This document shows, piece after piece, positions 18,915-30,648 of a DNA stretch of 64,000 nucleotides (within the stretch, counting starts at the first letter, position 1; each line of letters opens with the position of its first letter). Below the pieces are notes generated by a model. It had not been told where the DNA came from, did no database searches, and saw only the letters and a list, made by a program, of their open reading frames with translations. Both the position numbers and the translations under genes were made by a program. The DNA lies in the NCBI RefSeq assembly GCF_036053395.1, contig NZ_CP107942.1:8512501-8576500 (forward strand), written 5' to 3'. This DNA is from Actinoplanes sp. NBC_00393 (GTDB lineage Bacteria > Actinomycetota > Actinomycetes > Mycobacteriales > Micromonosporaceae).

Positions 18915-18915
18915 T

Positions 18916-19173
18916 CTAAGCTCCAGTCACATCGGCAGGACGGTGACGGATCGGGTCAGGCACCGGGTCGTACCCGCCAGGGTGGAAAGGGTGGCAACGA
19001 AGGAGCCGCCAGATCGCCAGACCGGTCCCCCGTAGCGCACCGTGCCGTGCCAGCGCCTCTTGGGCGTACGCACTGCACGAGGGGTAGAACCGACAGCGGG
19101 CCGGCAGCGCCGGACTCAAGTATCGACGGTACGCGACGACCGCCGACGTCAGGAGCCGGGCGGCGACGCTCAT
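18916..19173 (-). CDS. yidD: Membrane protein insertion efficiency factor YidD
   Basis: An 85-residue YidD/haemolysin-family protein. The conserved motif is complete: [22 protein letters not shown], then [25 protein letters not shown], with the Cys and Pro residues typical of the family. It overlaps the end of rnpA by 4 bp (ATGA) and is followed at once by yidC, consistent with co-translation of an insertion module. Confidence 0.95.
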   Translation of the reverse strand: MSVAARLLTSAVVAYRRYLSPALPARCRFYPSCSAYAQEALARHGALRGTGLAIWRLLRCHPFHPGGYDPVPDPIRHRPADVTGA

Positions 19174-19526
19174 CGGGGCCGACGGGGCCGGCGTGCTGCT
19201 GCCAGGGCCCCCTCCAGGTCGGCGCCGAGCACGGCGTACGACGCGTCGGCGGCCGGCGGCAGCGCCCGGACCACCAACAACGTGCCGGCGGGCAGCTCGT
19301 CCAGCAACGGCCGGACCAGGTGCCGCAGGCGTCGCCGAACCTTGTTGCGCACCACAGCATTGCCGACTGCCTTGGACACGACGAAGCCGGCGCGCGCCAT
19401 GGAGGCGTGCGCCGGCTCATCAACAAGCAGGTGAACGACCAAGGTTCCGCGGCCGGCTCGGCGGCCACCACGAATCGCTGCGGCGAAGTCCGTACCACGC
19501 CGCAGTCGTTGCACCGCGGCCAGCAC
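19170..19526 (-). CDS. rnpA: Ribonuclease P protein component
   Basis: A 118-residue basic protein that assists the RNase P RNA in maturing tRNA 5' ends. It begins with the family's [21 protein letters not shown] and contains the RNR motif region [15 protein letters not shown]. The start is a GTG at 19526. It lies 36 bp after rpmH in the universal rpmH-rnpA order and overlaps yidD. Confidence 0.97.
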   Translation of the reverse strand: MLAAVQRLRRGTDFAAAIRGGRRAGRGTLVVHLLVDEPAHASMARAGFVVSKAVGNAVVRNKVRRRLRHLVRPLLDELPAGTLLVVRALPPAADASYAVLGADLEGALAAARRPRRPR

Positions 19527-19562
19527 GACTACCTGGGCATTCCGGCCCGACTAACCGTCGGC

Positions 19563-19700
19563 TCAGGCCGACAGCTTGTCGCGGCCCTTGCCACGGCGGG
19601 CAGACAGGATGGCGCGGCCGGCACGGGTGCGCATGCGCAGCCGGAAGCCGTGGGTCTTGGCACGCCGGCGGTTGTTCGGCTGGTAGGTGCGCTTGCTCAC
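19563..19700 (-). CDS. rpmH: 50S ribosomal protein bL34
   Basis: A 45-residue, very basic protein starting [29 protein letters not shown] in two typical segments, the usual bL34 length. The GTG at 19698-19700 is chosen because GGAG lies just upstream on the minus strand; a longer frame from 19754 would add an atypical leader. It heads the leftward block and diverges from dnaA. Confidence 0.98.
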   Translation of the reverse strand: MSKRTYQPNNRRRAKTHGFRLRMRTRAGRAILSARRGKGRDKLSA

Positions 19701-20289
19701 GTGAAAACTCCGTCTTCGTACTACGTCCAGGGGGCATCCGCTGCAAGACGCCACTCTAGCAGAGCGCGGCGGAGCAACCGCCCAACCCTACGGAGAGCGT
19801 CTTTGGTGGTCAACCATATCCTTGGTCGGCACGCCGACAGGCCGGCCTCTACCGCTGCTACCTGGTCTTTCCACGCACAAAGTGAATCTTTTCCCGCTGA
19901 CGGGCAGGGGATGGTCACCGCTGCGGTTGTAGTCCACCTGTCACCGCTGTTAGCGTGCGCGGTTGCTGGTCTCACCGGCCGTTCGCAGACCGCGAAGCGG
20001 CGGCCAAAACCGGACAAGCAGGTGGATCGTTCGCCACGGTGAGCCTGTTTTCAGCCCGCGCCACTACAGGCTCCGGTACATCTGCCGACCAGTCCGGCCG
20101 GGAGCGGCCACTGGCAACACCACAGGTTGTGGATAACCTGTGGATAGCCGGTGGCGCCGTGCGTGTTCAGCACGTTTAACTGTGCTGGGTTGGGGGGCCG
20201 ATCGGTGCCTGCATGGGCGCCGACAGGCACAGGCGGAAGGCCGGACACAAGGCCCACCGGGGGTCGGTGGCGATGGGGGTGGCGCGGCG
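19701..20289. promoter_or_regulatory. Divergent rpmH/dnaA control region with DnaA boxes
   Basis: A 589-bp gap between rpmH and dnaA. A perfect reverse DnaA box (TGTGGATAA) lies at 20128-20136 and a one-mismatch box (TGTGGATAG) at 20139-20147, 143-162 bp before the dnaA start. This fits DnaA autoregulation. I could not assign sigma-factor boxes with confidence. Confidence 0.7.
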
Positions 20290-22137
20290 GTGGCCGATCA
20301 GGTCGACCTGAGCGAGGTGTGGAAGGCAACTCTGAGCGAGTTGTCTGACGAGATCGCCTCGCCGCAGCAGCGCGCCTATCTTCAGCTGGTCCGGCTCCGG
20401 GCGATAGTCGAAGACACCGCCCTCCTGTCGGTTCCGGACACTTTCAGCCGGGACGTGATCGAGTCCCGGATGCGTGCGGCGATCACCGACGTGCTCACCC
20501 GGCGGCTGAACCGACCCATACAGGTGGCGGTCACGGTCCGCCCTCCGGAGGACGGTTCCGGCATGCCGGGCACGGTCTACGGCACACCGGTGGAGGCCAA
20601 TCAGCCGCCGATGGAGCCGCAGCCCCGCCATTACGCCGAGCCGCCCCGCTACACCGAGTCCGGGCCGTACCAGCCTGAGCTGCCGGGGTACCCGGGACAG
20701 CCGCGGCCGCCGGAGCAGCAGTATCAGCAGCCGGCATTCGGGCACCCGGAGCACGCGCCCGAGCCCTATCCGACCGGTTCGGCGCAGGCTTCCCCGTACG
20801 CCCGCGGTGTGCCCACCGCCCGCGACGGCCAGGAAGCGCTCTTCGCCGAGCCGATGCCCATGCCGATGCCGCCGCAGGTCCCGCCGCCCCCGCCGATGAA
20901 CCGCCCGTCGACCACGAAGGGCCCGGACCCGCAGAACGACTCGGTCGCCCACCGGATGGCCGCCGAGCAGTCGCATCTACGGGACAACCAGCGTCACCCG
21001 AACGATCGCCGTGACGACACGATGCCCACGCGCGGCGACAACGGTCCCGGCCGCCCGCCGATCGACCTGCGCGGCCCGGGCACGTCCCCGCGGCCGGGCG
21101 GCAACGACGGCAACCGGCTCAATCCGAAGTACATGTTCGAGACGTTCGTCATCGGCTCGTCCAACCGCTTCGCGCACGCCGCCTCGGTGGCGGTCGCGGA
21201 ATCGCCGGCGAAGGCGTACAACCCGCTCTTCATCTACGGCAGTTCCGGGTTGGGAAAGACGCACCTCCTGCACGCGATCGGCCACTACGCCACCACCCTG
21301 GGCCACGCGCGCTCGGTCCGCTACGTGTCGACCGAGGAGTTCACCAACGATTTCATCAACAGCCTGCGGGACGACAAGACCCAGGCGTTCCAGCGCCGCT
21401 ACCGCGACGTCGACATCCTGCTGATCGACGACATCCAGTTCCTGGAGAACCGCGAGCGGACGCAGGAGGAGTTCTTCCACACGTTCAACACGCTGCACAA
21501 CGCCAACAAGCAGATCGTGATCAGCTCGGACCGCTCGCCGCGGCAGCTGGCCACGCTCGAGGACCGCATGCGCACCCGCTTCGAGTGGGGCCTGCTCGCC
21601 GACATCCAGCCGCCCGACCTGGAGACGCGTATCGCGATCCTCCAGAAGAAGGCCGCCCAGGAGCGGATGTACGCGCCCGACGACGTCCTCGAGTTCATCG
21701 CGTCGCGCGTGTCCAACTCGATCCGCGAACTCGAGGGCGCCCTCATCCGGGTGACCGCGTTCGCCAGCCTCACCCGATCACCGGTCCAGCTCTCGGTGGC
21801 CGAGGAGGTCCTGCGCGACTTCATGCCGGACGGCGCCGGCCCGGAGATCACCGCCGACCAGATCATGGTCTCCACCGCCGACTACTTCGGTGTCAGCCTC
21901 GAGGATCTGCGCGGCCATTCCCGCAGCCGGGTCCTGGTCAACGCACGCCAGGTCGCCATGTACCTCTGCCGCGAACTCACCGACCTCTCGCTGCCGCGGA
22001 TCGGCCAGGCCTTCGGCGGCCGCGACCACACCACGGTCATGCACGCCGACCGCAAGATCCGCCAGCACATGGCCGAGCGCCGGTCGCTCTACAACCAGAT
22101 CGCCGAGCTGACCAACAGGATCAAACAAAACACCTGA
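20290..22137 (+). CDS. dnaA: Chromosomal replication initiator DnaA
   Basis: A 615-residue initiator ATPase that binds DnaA boxes and melts oriC. Domain I starts at [22 protein letters not shown]. Domain II (~95-270) is a long Pro/Tyr/Gln-rich linker, as in other filamentous actinomycetes. Domain III has Walker [10 protein letters not shown] (~317) and Walker [10 protein letters not shown] (~377). Domain IV has the box-recognition signature [15 protein letters not shown]. The GTG at 20290 is chosen because the conserved N-terminus begins there; an upstream ATG at 20140 would add 50 atypical residues. Divergent from rpmH and directly upstream of oriC. Confidence 0.98.
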   Translation: MADQVDLSEVWKATLSELSDEIASPQQRAYLQLVRLRAIVEDTALLSVPDTFSRDVIESRMRAAITDVLTRRLNRPIQVAVTVRPPEDGSGMPGTVYGTPVEANQPPMEPQPRHYAEPPRYTESGPYQPELPGYPGQPRPPEQQYQQPAFGHPEHAPEPYPTGSAQASPYARGVPTARDGQEALFAEPMPMPMPPQVPPPPPMNRPSTTKGPDPQNDSVAHRMAAEQSHLRDNQRHPNDRRDDTMPTRGDNGPGRPPIDLRGPGTSPRPGGNDGNRLNPKYMFETFVIGSSNRFAHAASVAVAESPAKAYNPLFIYGSSGLGKTHLLHAIGHYATTLGHARSVRYVSTEEFTNDFINSLRDDKTQAFQRRYRDVDILLIDDIQFLENRERTQEEFFHTFNTLHNANKQIVISSDRSPRQLATLEDRMRTRFEWGLLADIQPPDLETRIAILQKKAAQERMYAPDDVLEFIASRVSNSIRELEGALIRVTAFASLTRSPVQLSVAEEVLRDFMPDGAGPEITADQIMVSTADYFGVSLEDLRGHSRSRVLVNARQVAMYLCRELTDLSLPRIGQAFGGRDHTTVMHADRKIRQHMAERRSLYNQIAELTNRIKQNT

Positions 22138-22311
22138 GGGGTACGCCTACGCCCGCCCGCCGCCACCGGTCTGACGGCCGGGCAGTGGGTCACGCCGGCG
22201 GTCAACCGCCGGGCTGTGCTGCCCCATCACCCCACAGGCAACCCCGACGCCTTCGAGCGACGGTGAGCACTCTTCGGCAAGCTGCGCAAGATGGGCAGGG
22301 CCGGCCGAGCC

Positions 22312-22395
22312 GTCCAGGCGGGTTGGACCGGCCGGGCCGAGCGGTCCAGGCGGGTTGGACCGGCTGGGCCGGGCGGTCCAGGTGGGCCGGCTGGG
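22312..22395. repeat. 32-bp direct repeats in oriC, 3 copies
   Basis: The motif GTCCAGGCGGGTTGGACCGG recurs at 22312 and 22344, and as a diverged copy at 22376, a constant 32-bp period. In the first two copies GTCCA and TGGAC form a short inverted repeat. They lie on the dnaA side of the DnaA boxes. Confidence 0.8.
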
Positions 22396-22863
22396 CAGAC
22401 CGGCCAGCTCGAATCCGGGCACCCCACAGGCTCGACCTAGCCACGGCACACCGCCTTGAGCTGCGGCAACGTCTTTTGCACACCGGTTATCCACCGGCTA
22501 TGCACCGGGTTGTCCACAGGTTATGCCCAGATCATCGCAGGCCAGACGTCAAATTGAAGGCCGTCAACGTCTGTACCTGAGGGCACCGAACGACGACTTG
22601 TCAACGTCGCGACGTGACAGTTTCGTGCCAACGTTGTCCACACCAATCCACAGGCGTCCACAGGCGTTCTCCCCAGACGGTGGACATCTGCCGACACCAC
22701 ACCCCACAGATGTGGACAGACCCTGGGGAAATCGATGTGGACAATCACAGACGGTGATATCTCTGTCCACCGCCTGTGGAAACGTGTGGATTACCTGTTG
22801 AAGGTTCTGGGGACGACGTGTCGGTAGCGTCCCAACGATTTCCACAGGACGGGGGATAAAACC

Positions 22864-22904
22864 GGTGGATAGCCGGTGGATAGCCGGTGGACAACGGTGG
22901 ACAA
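22864..22904 (-). promoter_or_regulatory. Phased DnaA-box array
   Basis: Four boxes in the same direction start at 22864 and 22875 (GGTGGATAG) and at 22886 and 22896 (GGTGGACAA). The spacing is 11, 11 and 10 bp, about one helical turn, which suits a continuous DnaA filament. Confidence 0.75.
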
Positions 22905-23041
22905 CGCCCGTCACGTCGGCAACTGTGGACGCAGACCCGGGTTTGTACCCCGGTTGCCCACATGTGAATCACCGGTGGATAACCCTCTCACCAGCGGAAA
23001 CGTAAGTTCTCCACACTATGCACAGCACCGATGAAGACGAC

Positions 23042-23078
23042 TAGATATTTCTTCTATAGAAAACAAAAACCAATCATC
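23042..23078. other. AT-rich DNA-unwinding element candidate
   Basis: 28 of 37 bases are A or T (about 76%) in an otherwise strongly GC-rich chromosome. It is next to the last DnaA boxes and 285 bp before dnaN. Confidence 0.75.
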
Positions 23079-23362
23079 AGCGTTGTGGAAGGTGTGGATG
23101 GGCCGCTCGCGGCTCGGAGCGGTCCCGCAGGATCAGCACCGGAAGCAGAGGCCGGTACGTCTCGTCCCTGCCGGCACCCTCGGCAGGCAGCCCGATCGGT
23201 GGGTCCGCTACGGCCCCTTCCCGGTCGTCTCCACAGCACCGCCGTCCCGGCAGGTTCGGCAGGCGGATGTCCGGCTAGGGTCGGGCACGCGCCGAAACCG
23301 CCGGAGCCATAGAGTTTCAGTGGGGTCCACACCCCTGAAGAGGAAGCATCGCGGAGGACAGC

Positions 23363-24496
23363 ATGAAGTTCCGGGTGGAGCGAGACGCACTCGCCGACGC
23401 CGTGGCCTGGACAGCCAAGAGCCTGCCCAGCCGGCCGTCGGTGCCGGTGCTGGCCGGCGTCCTGCTGCGAGTCACCGACGGCCGGTTGCAGGTCTCCGGT
23501 TTCGACTACGAGGTCTCCAGTCAGGTGACCGTCGAGGTGCAGGCCGACGCCGACGGTGCGGCCCTGGTGTCCGGCCGCCTGCTGGCCGAGATCACGAAGG
23601 CGCTGCCCGGCAAGCCGGTGGACATCGCGGCGGTCGGTGCGCATCTCGAGCTGGTGTGCGGCAGTGCCCGCTTCACGCTGCCGACGATGCCGGTCGAGGA
23701 CTACCCAACGCTTCCGGAGATGCCCTCCAGTGCGGGCACCGTCGACGCGGCCGTCTTCGCCTCCGCGGTCTCGCAGGTCGCGATCGCGGCCGGGCGTGAC
23801 GAGACGCTGCCGATGATGACCGGCGTGCGCGTGGAGCTGAACGGGTCGACGATGGCCATGCTCGCCACCGACCGCTACCGGTTGGCCATGCGCGAGATCG
23901 AGTGGACGCCGGACGACCCGGAGATCAGCCTCAACGCGCTGGTCCCGGCGAAGACTCTGAACGACACCGCCAAGGCGCTCGGCCCGATCGGCGGCTCGGT
24001 GACCCTGGCCCTGGCGCAGGGCAGTGCCGGCGAAGGCATGATCGGCTTCGCGGGCGGGACCCGGCGGACCACGAGCCGGCTGCTGGACGGCGCCAACTAC
24101 CCGCCGGTGCGCTCACTCTTCCCGACCGCGCACAACGCCGAGGCACGCATTGCCGTCTCCGCCCTGGTCGAGGTCGTCCGCCGTGTGGCCCTGGTGGCCG
24201 AGCGGACCACTCCGGTGCTGCTGAGCTTCAGCGAGGACGGTCTGGTGGTGGAGGCCGGCACCACCGAGGAAGCGCGCGCCAGCGAGGCGATGGAGGCCGC
24301 TTTCACCGGTGAGCCGCTGACCATCGGCTTCAACCCGCAGTATTTGATCGACGGTCTGCAGAACCTCGGGGCGCCGACCGCCGTCTTCTCGTTCGTCGAC
24401 GCGTTCAAGCCCGCTGTGATCTCCCCCGCTGGCGAAAGTGGCGAAATCATCCCGGGTTACCGCTATCTGATCATGCCGATCCGGGTAACTCGCTGA
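23363..24496 (+). CDS. dnaN: DNA polymerase III sliding clamp (beta subunit)
   Basis: A 377-residue ring-forming processivity clamp. It starts MKFRVERDALADAVAWTAKSLPSRPSVPVLAG and ends with the conserved YRYLIMPIRV, the family's C-terminal strand that helps form the protein-binding pocket. Length matches actinobacterial DnaN. ATG at 23363 with GGAGGA 6-7 nt upstream. First gene right of oriC. Confidence 0.98.
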   Translation: MKFRVERDALADAVAWTAKSLPSRPSVPVLAGVLLRVTDGRLQVSGFDYEVSSQVTVEVQADADGAALVSGRLLAEITKALPGKPVDIAAVGAHLELVCGSARFTLPTMPVEDYPTLPEMPSSAGTVDAAVFASAVSQVAIAAGRDETLPMMTGVRVELNGSTMAMLATDRYRLAMREIEWTPDDPEISLNALVPAKTLNDTAKALGPIGGSVTLALAQGSAGEGMIGFAGGTRRTTSRLLDGANYPPVRSLFPTAHNAEARIAVSALVEVVRRVALVAERTTPVLLSFSEDGLVVEAGTTEEARASEAMEAAFTGEPLTIGFNPQYLIDGLQNLGAPTAVFSFVDAFKPAVISPAGESGEIIPGYRYLIMPIRVTR

Positions 24497-24535
24497 TACT
24501 GAGCATGAACCAATCGCTCATCTAGGGAGATCACC

Positions 24536-25408
24536 ATGCAACTCGGCCTGATCGGTCTCGGCCGAATGGGTGGCAACATGCGGGAACGACTCCGTGCCGC
24601 CGGGCACGAAGTCGTCGGATACGACCAGAACCTGGATGTAAGCGACGCCGCCAGCCTGGCCGAGTTGGCCGAGAAGCTGGCCGCGCCGCGGGTCGTGTGG
24701 ACCATGGTGCCGTCGGGCAAGATCACTGAAGACACCATCAATCAGCTCGCCGAGGTGCTCGAGGCGGGCGACATCATCATCGACGGTGGCAACTCCAAGT
24801 TCACCGACGATGCTCCGCGGGCCGAGCGCCTGGCCGTCAAGGGGATCCACTACCTCGACGTCGGCGTCTCCGGCGGCGTGTGGGGCATCAAGAACGGCTA
24901 CGCGCTGATGGTCGGCGGCGACGCTCCTCAGGTGGAGCACTGCAAGCCGATCTTCGAGGCACTCAAGCCGGCCGGCGAGTTCGGCTTCGCGCACGCCGGG
25001 ACGCACGGCGCCGGCCACTACGCGAAGATGGTGCACAACGGCATCGAGTACGGGTTGATGCACGCGTACGCCGAGGGTTACGAGATCCTCAAGGCGTCCG
25101 AGTACATCCACGACGTGCCCGCCGTGATCAAGAGCTGGCGGGAGGGCAGCGTCGTGAAGTCGTGGCTTCTCGACCTGCTGGACCGGGCGCTCGACGAGGA
25201 CCCGGAGCTGTCGGCTCTGAAGGGCTACGCGGACGACACCGGCGAGGGCCGCTGGACGGTCGACGAGGCGGTCCGCCTCGCTGTGCCGGCCCACGTCATC
25301 GCCGCGTCGCTGTTCGCGCGGTTCCAGTCCCGCCAGGACGACTCGCCCGCCATGAAGGCCGTCGCCGCACTGCGCCAGCAGTTCGGTGGCCACGCCGTCA
25401 AGCGCTGA
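24536..25408 (+). CDS. gnd: 6-phosphogluconate dehydrogenase, decarboxylating, short form
   Basis: A 290-residue enzyme of the pentose-phosphate pathway that oxidises 6-phosphogluconate to ribulose 5-phosphate. The Rossmann motif is GLIGLGRMGGNM. The substrate loop is DGGNSKF and SGGVWG, and the catalytic segment is GHYAKMVHNGIEYG with the Lys and Asn of the active site. It lacks most of the long C-terminal helical domain, like other short bacterial Gnd proteins. A gnd gene between dnaN and recF is the usual actinobacterial arrangement. A GGGAGA ribosome site is just upstream. Confidence 0.95.
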   Translation: MQLGLIGLGRMGGNMRERLRAAGHEVVGYDQNLDVSDAASLAELAEKLAAPRVVWTMVPSGKITEDTINQLAEVLEAGDIIIDGGNSKFTDDAPRAERLAVKGIHYLDVGVSGGVWGIKNGYALMVGGDAPQVEHCKPIFEALKPAGEFGFAHAGTHGAGHYAKMVHNGIEYGLMHAYAEGYEILKASEYIHDVPAVIKSWREGSVVKSWLLDLLDRALDEDPELSALKGYADDTGEGRWTVDEAVRLAVPAHVIAASLFARFQSRQDDSPAMKAVAALRQQFGGHAVKR

Positions 25409-25411
25409 TCC

Positions 25412-26539
25412 ATGCACGTACGCCGGGTCGAGCTCACCGACTTCCGTTCCTATGAGCGGGTGGCCGTGGATCTCGACCCCGGCGTGTCCGTGCTGGTCGG
25501 CCAGAACGGCATGGGCAAGACCAACCTGATCGAGGCGCTCGGGTACGTGGCCACTCTGGACAGTCACCGGGTGGCCACCGACGCCCCGCTGGTCCGGGCC
25601 GGCGCGAGCTCGGCAGTGATCCGCTGCGCTGTCGTCCACGATGGACGCGAGCTGCTGGTCGAACTCGAGATCGTTCCCGGTAAGGCGAACCGGGCCCGGC
25701 TCAACCGCTCACCGGTTCGCCGCCCGCGTGAGGTGCTCGGCGCCCTGCGGATGGTGCTGTTCGCACCGGAGGATCTGGAGCTGGTCCGCGGCGACCCGTC
25801 CGAGCGCCGCCGCTACCTCGACGACCTGCTGGTCGCCCGCCAGCCCCGGTATGCCGGGGTGCGCGCCGACTACGACCGGGTGGTGAAGCAGCGCAACGCC
25901 CTGCTGCGAACCGCGTACCTGACCCGCAAGGTCGGCGGCAACCGGGGCCAGGACCTGTCCACCCTGGCAGTGTGGGATCAGCACCTCGCCCACCACGGCG
26001 CGGAGCTGCTGGCCGGCCGGATCGAGCTGGCCGCCGCGCTCGGTCCGCACCTGACCAAGGCCTACGACGCCGTCGCCGCCGGACGGGGATCGGCCGCCAT
26101 CGCGTACGCGTCCCGTCTCGGCGAATCGTTGACCCCGGACCGTCCTGCGTTGGAGGCGGCTCTGCTCGAGTCCCTGCAGGAGCGCCGGGCCGCGGAGATC
26201 GAACGCGGCACCACCCTGGTCGGCCCGCACCGCGACGAGCTGGCGTTGACCCTGGGGGACCTGCCCGTCAAGGGGTATGCGAGCCACGGCGAGTCCTGGT
26301 CGTTCGCCCTGGCGCTGCGGCTCGCCGCCTACGACCTGCTGCGCGCGGAGGGAATCGAACCGGTGCTCGTGCTCGACGACGTCTTCGCCGAGCTGGACTC
26401 GGGCCGCCGGGACCGGCTGGCCGCGCTGGTGTCCGATGCGGCCCAGCTCCTGGTGACCTGTGCGGTGGCCGAGGACGTGCCTGCCGCGCTGGCCGGTGCC
26501 CGGTTCGACGTCACTACCGGGTCGGTGATCCGTGTCTGA
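25412..26539 (+). CDS. recF: DNA replication and repair protein RecF
   Basis: A 375-residue SMC-like ATPase that loads RecA on gapped DNA. Walker A is [15 protein letters not shown] (~residue 31); the ABC-type signature and Walker B lie in the C-terminal half ([19 protein letters not shown]). It starts 3 bp after the gnd stop. Its last 8 bp overlap the next gene, dciA, so the three genes are probably one transcript. Confidence 0.97.
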   Translation: MHVRRVELTDFRSYERVAVDLDPGVSVLVGQNGMGKTNLIEALGYVATLDSHRVATDAPLVRAGASSAVIRCAVVHDGRELLVELEIVPGKANRARLNRSPVRRPREVLGALRMVLFAPEDLELVRGDPSERRRYLDDLLVARQPRYAGVRADYDRVVKQRNALLRTAYLTRKVGGNRGQDLSTLAVWDQHLAHHGAELLAGRIELAAALGPHLTKAYDAVAAGRGSAAIAYASRLGESLTPDRPALEAALLESLQERRAAEIERGTTLVGPHRDELALTLGDLPVKGYASHGESWSFALALRLAAYDLLRAEGIEPVLVLDDVFAELDSGRRDRLAALVSDAAQLLVTCAVAEDVPAALAGARFDVTTGSVIRV

Positions 26540-27182
26540 TCCTGACGAGACCCCGCCTGAGCGCCCCGTGAGCGACTCAGAAGGCCCCGGCGCGGGTCGG
26601 GGGCAGGGTTCAGGCCACGCAGGCCGGGACAGGGCCGCTGAGGGCGATGGTCAAAGTTATCCACAGGGTGTGGAGGGCGCGGGCGATCTGGCCGGTCCGG
26701 AACTGGCCCGCGCGGTGCTCGACGCGGCCTTGGCCAAACGGCGCGAAGCGGCTCGCAAACCGCGCCGGCGCAGCACCGGAAGCGGCGAGAAGCGCCTGCG
26801 TGGCTACTCCGGTCCCGGCCCGGACCCCCGCGATCCCCAGCTCTTCGGGGTGATGCTGGAGCGCCTGATGAAGGCCCGGGGCTGGGAGAAGCCGAAGGCC
26901 GAGGCCACCGTCTTCGGCTCCTGGGAGAAGGTGGTCGGGCCGGACATCGCCGCGCACAGCCGCCCGATCAAACTCGAGTCGGGCGTGCTGACCGTCGAGG
27001 CGGAGTCCACCGCCTGGGCCACCCAGCTGCGGCTGCTGGCCGGCACGCTGCTGAAGAAGATCGCTGCCGAGGTGGGCCACAACGTCGTCACCCGGCTCAA
27101 CATTCACGGACCGGCCGCCCCGTCGTGGAGCCGTGGACCGCGCCGGGTGCAGGGCCGGGGACCACGCGACACCTACGGCTGA
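26532..27182 (+). CDS. dciA: DUF721 protein, DciA-like helicase loader
   Basis: A 216-residue protein. The first ~95 residues are acidic then basic and low-complexity. The C-terminal DUF721 domain follows ([63 protein letters not shown] in the family's order; KH-like). DciA proteins load the DnaB helicase in bacteria lacking DnaC, and this is the mycobacterial Rv0004 position. GTG start overlapping recF by 8 bp. A perfect DnaA box, TTATCCACA, lies inside the gene at 26657-26665. Confidence 0.9.
   Translation: MSDPDETPPERPVSDSEGPGAGRGQGSGHAGRDRAAEGDGQSYPQGVEGAGDLAGPELARAVLDAALAKRREAARKPRRRSTGSGEKRLRGYSGPGPDPRDPQLFGVMLERLMKARGWEKPKAEATVFGSWEKVVGPDIAAHSRPIKLESGVLTVEAESTAWATQLRLLAGTLLKKIAAEVGHNVVTRLNIHGPAAPSWSRGPRRVQGRGPRDTYG
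26657..26665 (+). promoter_or_regulatory. Perfect DnaA box inside dciA
   Basis: TTATCCACA in the coding region, where it encodes part of SYPQGV; it may be a titration site or chance. Confidence 0.5.
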
Positions 27183-27215
27183 AACCGATTCGCCTCGTCA
27201 AGCGTCTAGAAGGGT

Positions 27216-27479
27216 ATGAGCCTTCGCCGCCTGCTCGCGCTGTTGCTCCTGGTGCTGACGCCACTACCGGCTGCAGCCGTGGCCGAGTGGATCTCCGCAT
27301 ACCGGGCGCTGGTCTTCTGGACCGGGACCGGGCTGATCCTGCTGGCGGTCGCCGGGGGTCTCGCCTGGGTGCTGCATTTTCCCGGCGGCCGCGTTGCGGC
27401 CGTGAGTGGGCCGGTGGCTGCGCGGAACAGGCGGGACGGGGTGGTTTCGGCGGGACGGTCGATTACCCGTACAAGATAG
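27216..27479 (+). CDS. Small membrane protein, two helices
   Basis: An 87-residue protein with two likely membrane helices: LLALLLLVLTPLPAAAVAEW (~5-24, possibly a signal anchor) and LVFWTGTGLILLAVAGGLAWVL (~32-53). A basic tail ends SITRTR. An AGAAGGG precedes the ATG closely. It follows dciA on the same strand. I do not recognise a family; small membrane proteins are frequent here in actinobacteria. Confidence 0.6.
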   Translation: MSLRRLLALLLLVLTPLPAAAVAEWISAYRALVFWTGTGLILLAVAGGLAWVLHFPGGRVAAVSGPVAARNRRDGVVSAGRSITRTR

Positions 27480-27486
27480 GGTTTTG

Positions 27487-28065
27487 TCAGTAATCGGCGA
27501 AGATCGCGAAGCCGCGCTCGGCGCAGCGGCGGTAGAAGCCGGCCAGAACGGCGAGTTCCGTGCGGGCGAAGCTCCAGTGCGGAGCGTTGCCGGCGTCGTC
27601 GCGCAGCGCGGCGAGCCGGTGGTCGAGCCAGCGCAGCTGCTGCTCGGCCAGGCGGCCGCCGGTGATCGCGGTCCGCATGACCGCCGCAACGGTGTCGAAA
27701 GTGACCAGGTCACCGAATTGATCGTGGCCCTCGACGAAGCGCTCCAGGCCGCCGGCGATCCAGGCGCAACCGTCCGGATCGATCACCGGGTCCTCGTCCT
27801 CGGCGGCCGCGTCGGTGGCGTAGAGCACACCTTCCAGGCCGAGCAGGAGGTCGACCAGTTCGGTGTAGGCGGTCGCGCGCACGGTGCCGGTCTTGGCGAT
27901 GTGCAGCGCCAATGCTCCGGTCGGCGCGGCGATCTCCGGCCGGTCGGCGATCGCTCCGAAGTCGACGAACTCGGCGGGCGCCACCGGGTCGTAGTACTGA
28001 TTGGTCCGCGGCCAGTGCACCGCGACGTTGTCCAGGCCCTTGTCATGCGCCATCGGCGGACCCAC
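27487..28065 (-). CDS. Conserved-looking hypothetical protein
   Basis: A 192-residue soluble, acidic protein (VIDPDGCAWIAGGLERF, GLEGVLYATDAAAEDEDP). Strong GC bias at third codon positions and a regular composition suggest it is real, but I recognise no domain. The upstream GTG at 28065 is poorly spaced from a GGAGG motif; the ATG at 28053 (MAHDKGL) is about 12 nt from it and may be the true start. It is convergent with the small membrane gene and divergent from gyrB. Confidence 0.7.
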   Translation of the reverse strand: MGPPMAHDKGLDNVAVHWPRTNQYYDPVAPAEFVDFGAIADRPEIAAPTGALALHIAKTGTVRATAYTELVDLLLGLEGVLYATDAAAEDEDPVIDPDGCAWIAGGLERFVEGHDQFGDLVTFDTVAAVMRTAITGGRLAEQQLRWLDHRLAALRDDAGNAPHWSFARTELAVLAGFYRRCAERGFAIFADY

Positions 28066-30540
<2,475 letters not shown>

Positions 30541-30551
30541 TCCGGCACGCC

Positions 30552-30592
30552 GTATCCACAGCGTGCACCTTATTTCCACAACGTTATCCACA
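30552..30592 (+). promoter_or_regulatory. DnaA boxes between gyrB and gyrA
   Basis: A perfect TTATCCACA lies at 30584-30592 and a one-mismatch box (GTATCCACA) at 30552-30560, about 57 bp before the gyrA start. Confidence 0.55.
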
Positions 30593-30648
30593 GCATAATG
30601 CGTGCTTTGGACGCACTTGTCTGGTTTCACCTTGAGTAAGGGTTAAAA

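Larger units (their letters stand above)
22138..23362. other. oriC: Replication origin oriC
   Basis: The dnaA-dnaN interval, 1225 bp. DnaA boxes matching TTGTCCACA or TTATCCACM include 22487-22495, 22510-22518, 22634-22642, 22736-22744 (reverse), 22886-22894 and 22896-22904 (reverse), and 22974-22982 (reverse). Many weaker boxes lie between (for example 22654, 22711, 22785, 22864, 22875, 22924, 22954). Three 32-bp repeats lie near dnaA, and an AT-rich unwinding stretch lies at 23042-23078, towards dnaN. This matches the actinomycete pattern of many clustered boxes in both directions. Confidence 0.95.

Noticed and set aside
19690..19710. Possible parS near the rpmH start (CTCACGTGAAAA)
   Set aside because: Only the central CACGTG and a few flanking bases match; the left half of the core is lost.
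23042..23078. DnaA-trio motif at the unwinding element
   Set aside because: I could not find a clean run of [T/A]A[G/A] trios in register with a DnaA box on either strand.
27264..27713. Antisense frame between the small membrane gene and gyrB
   Set aside because: It overlaps two better-supported frames and shows no domain.
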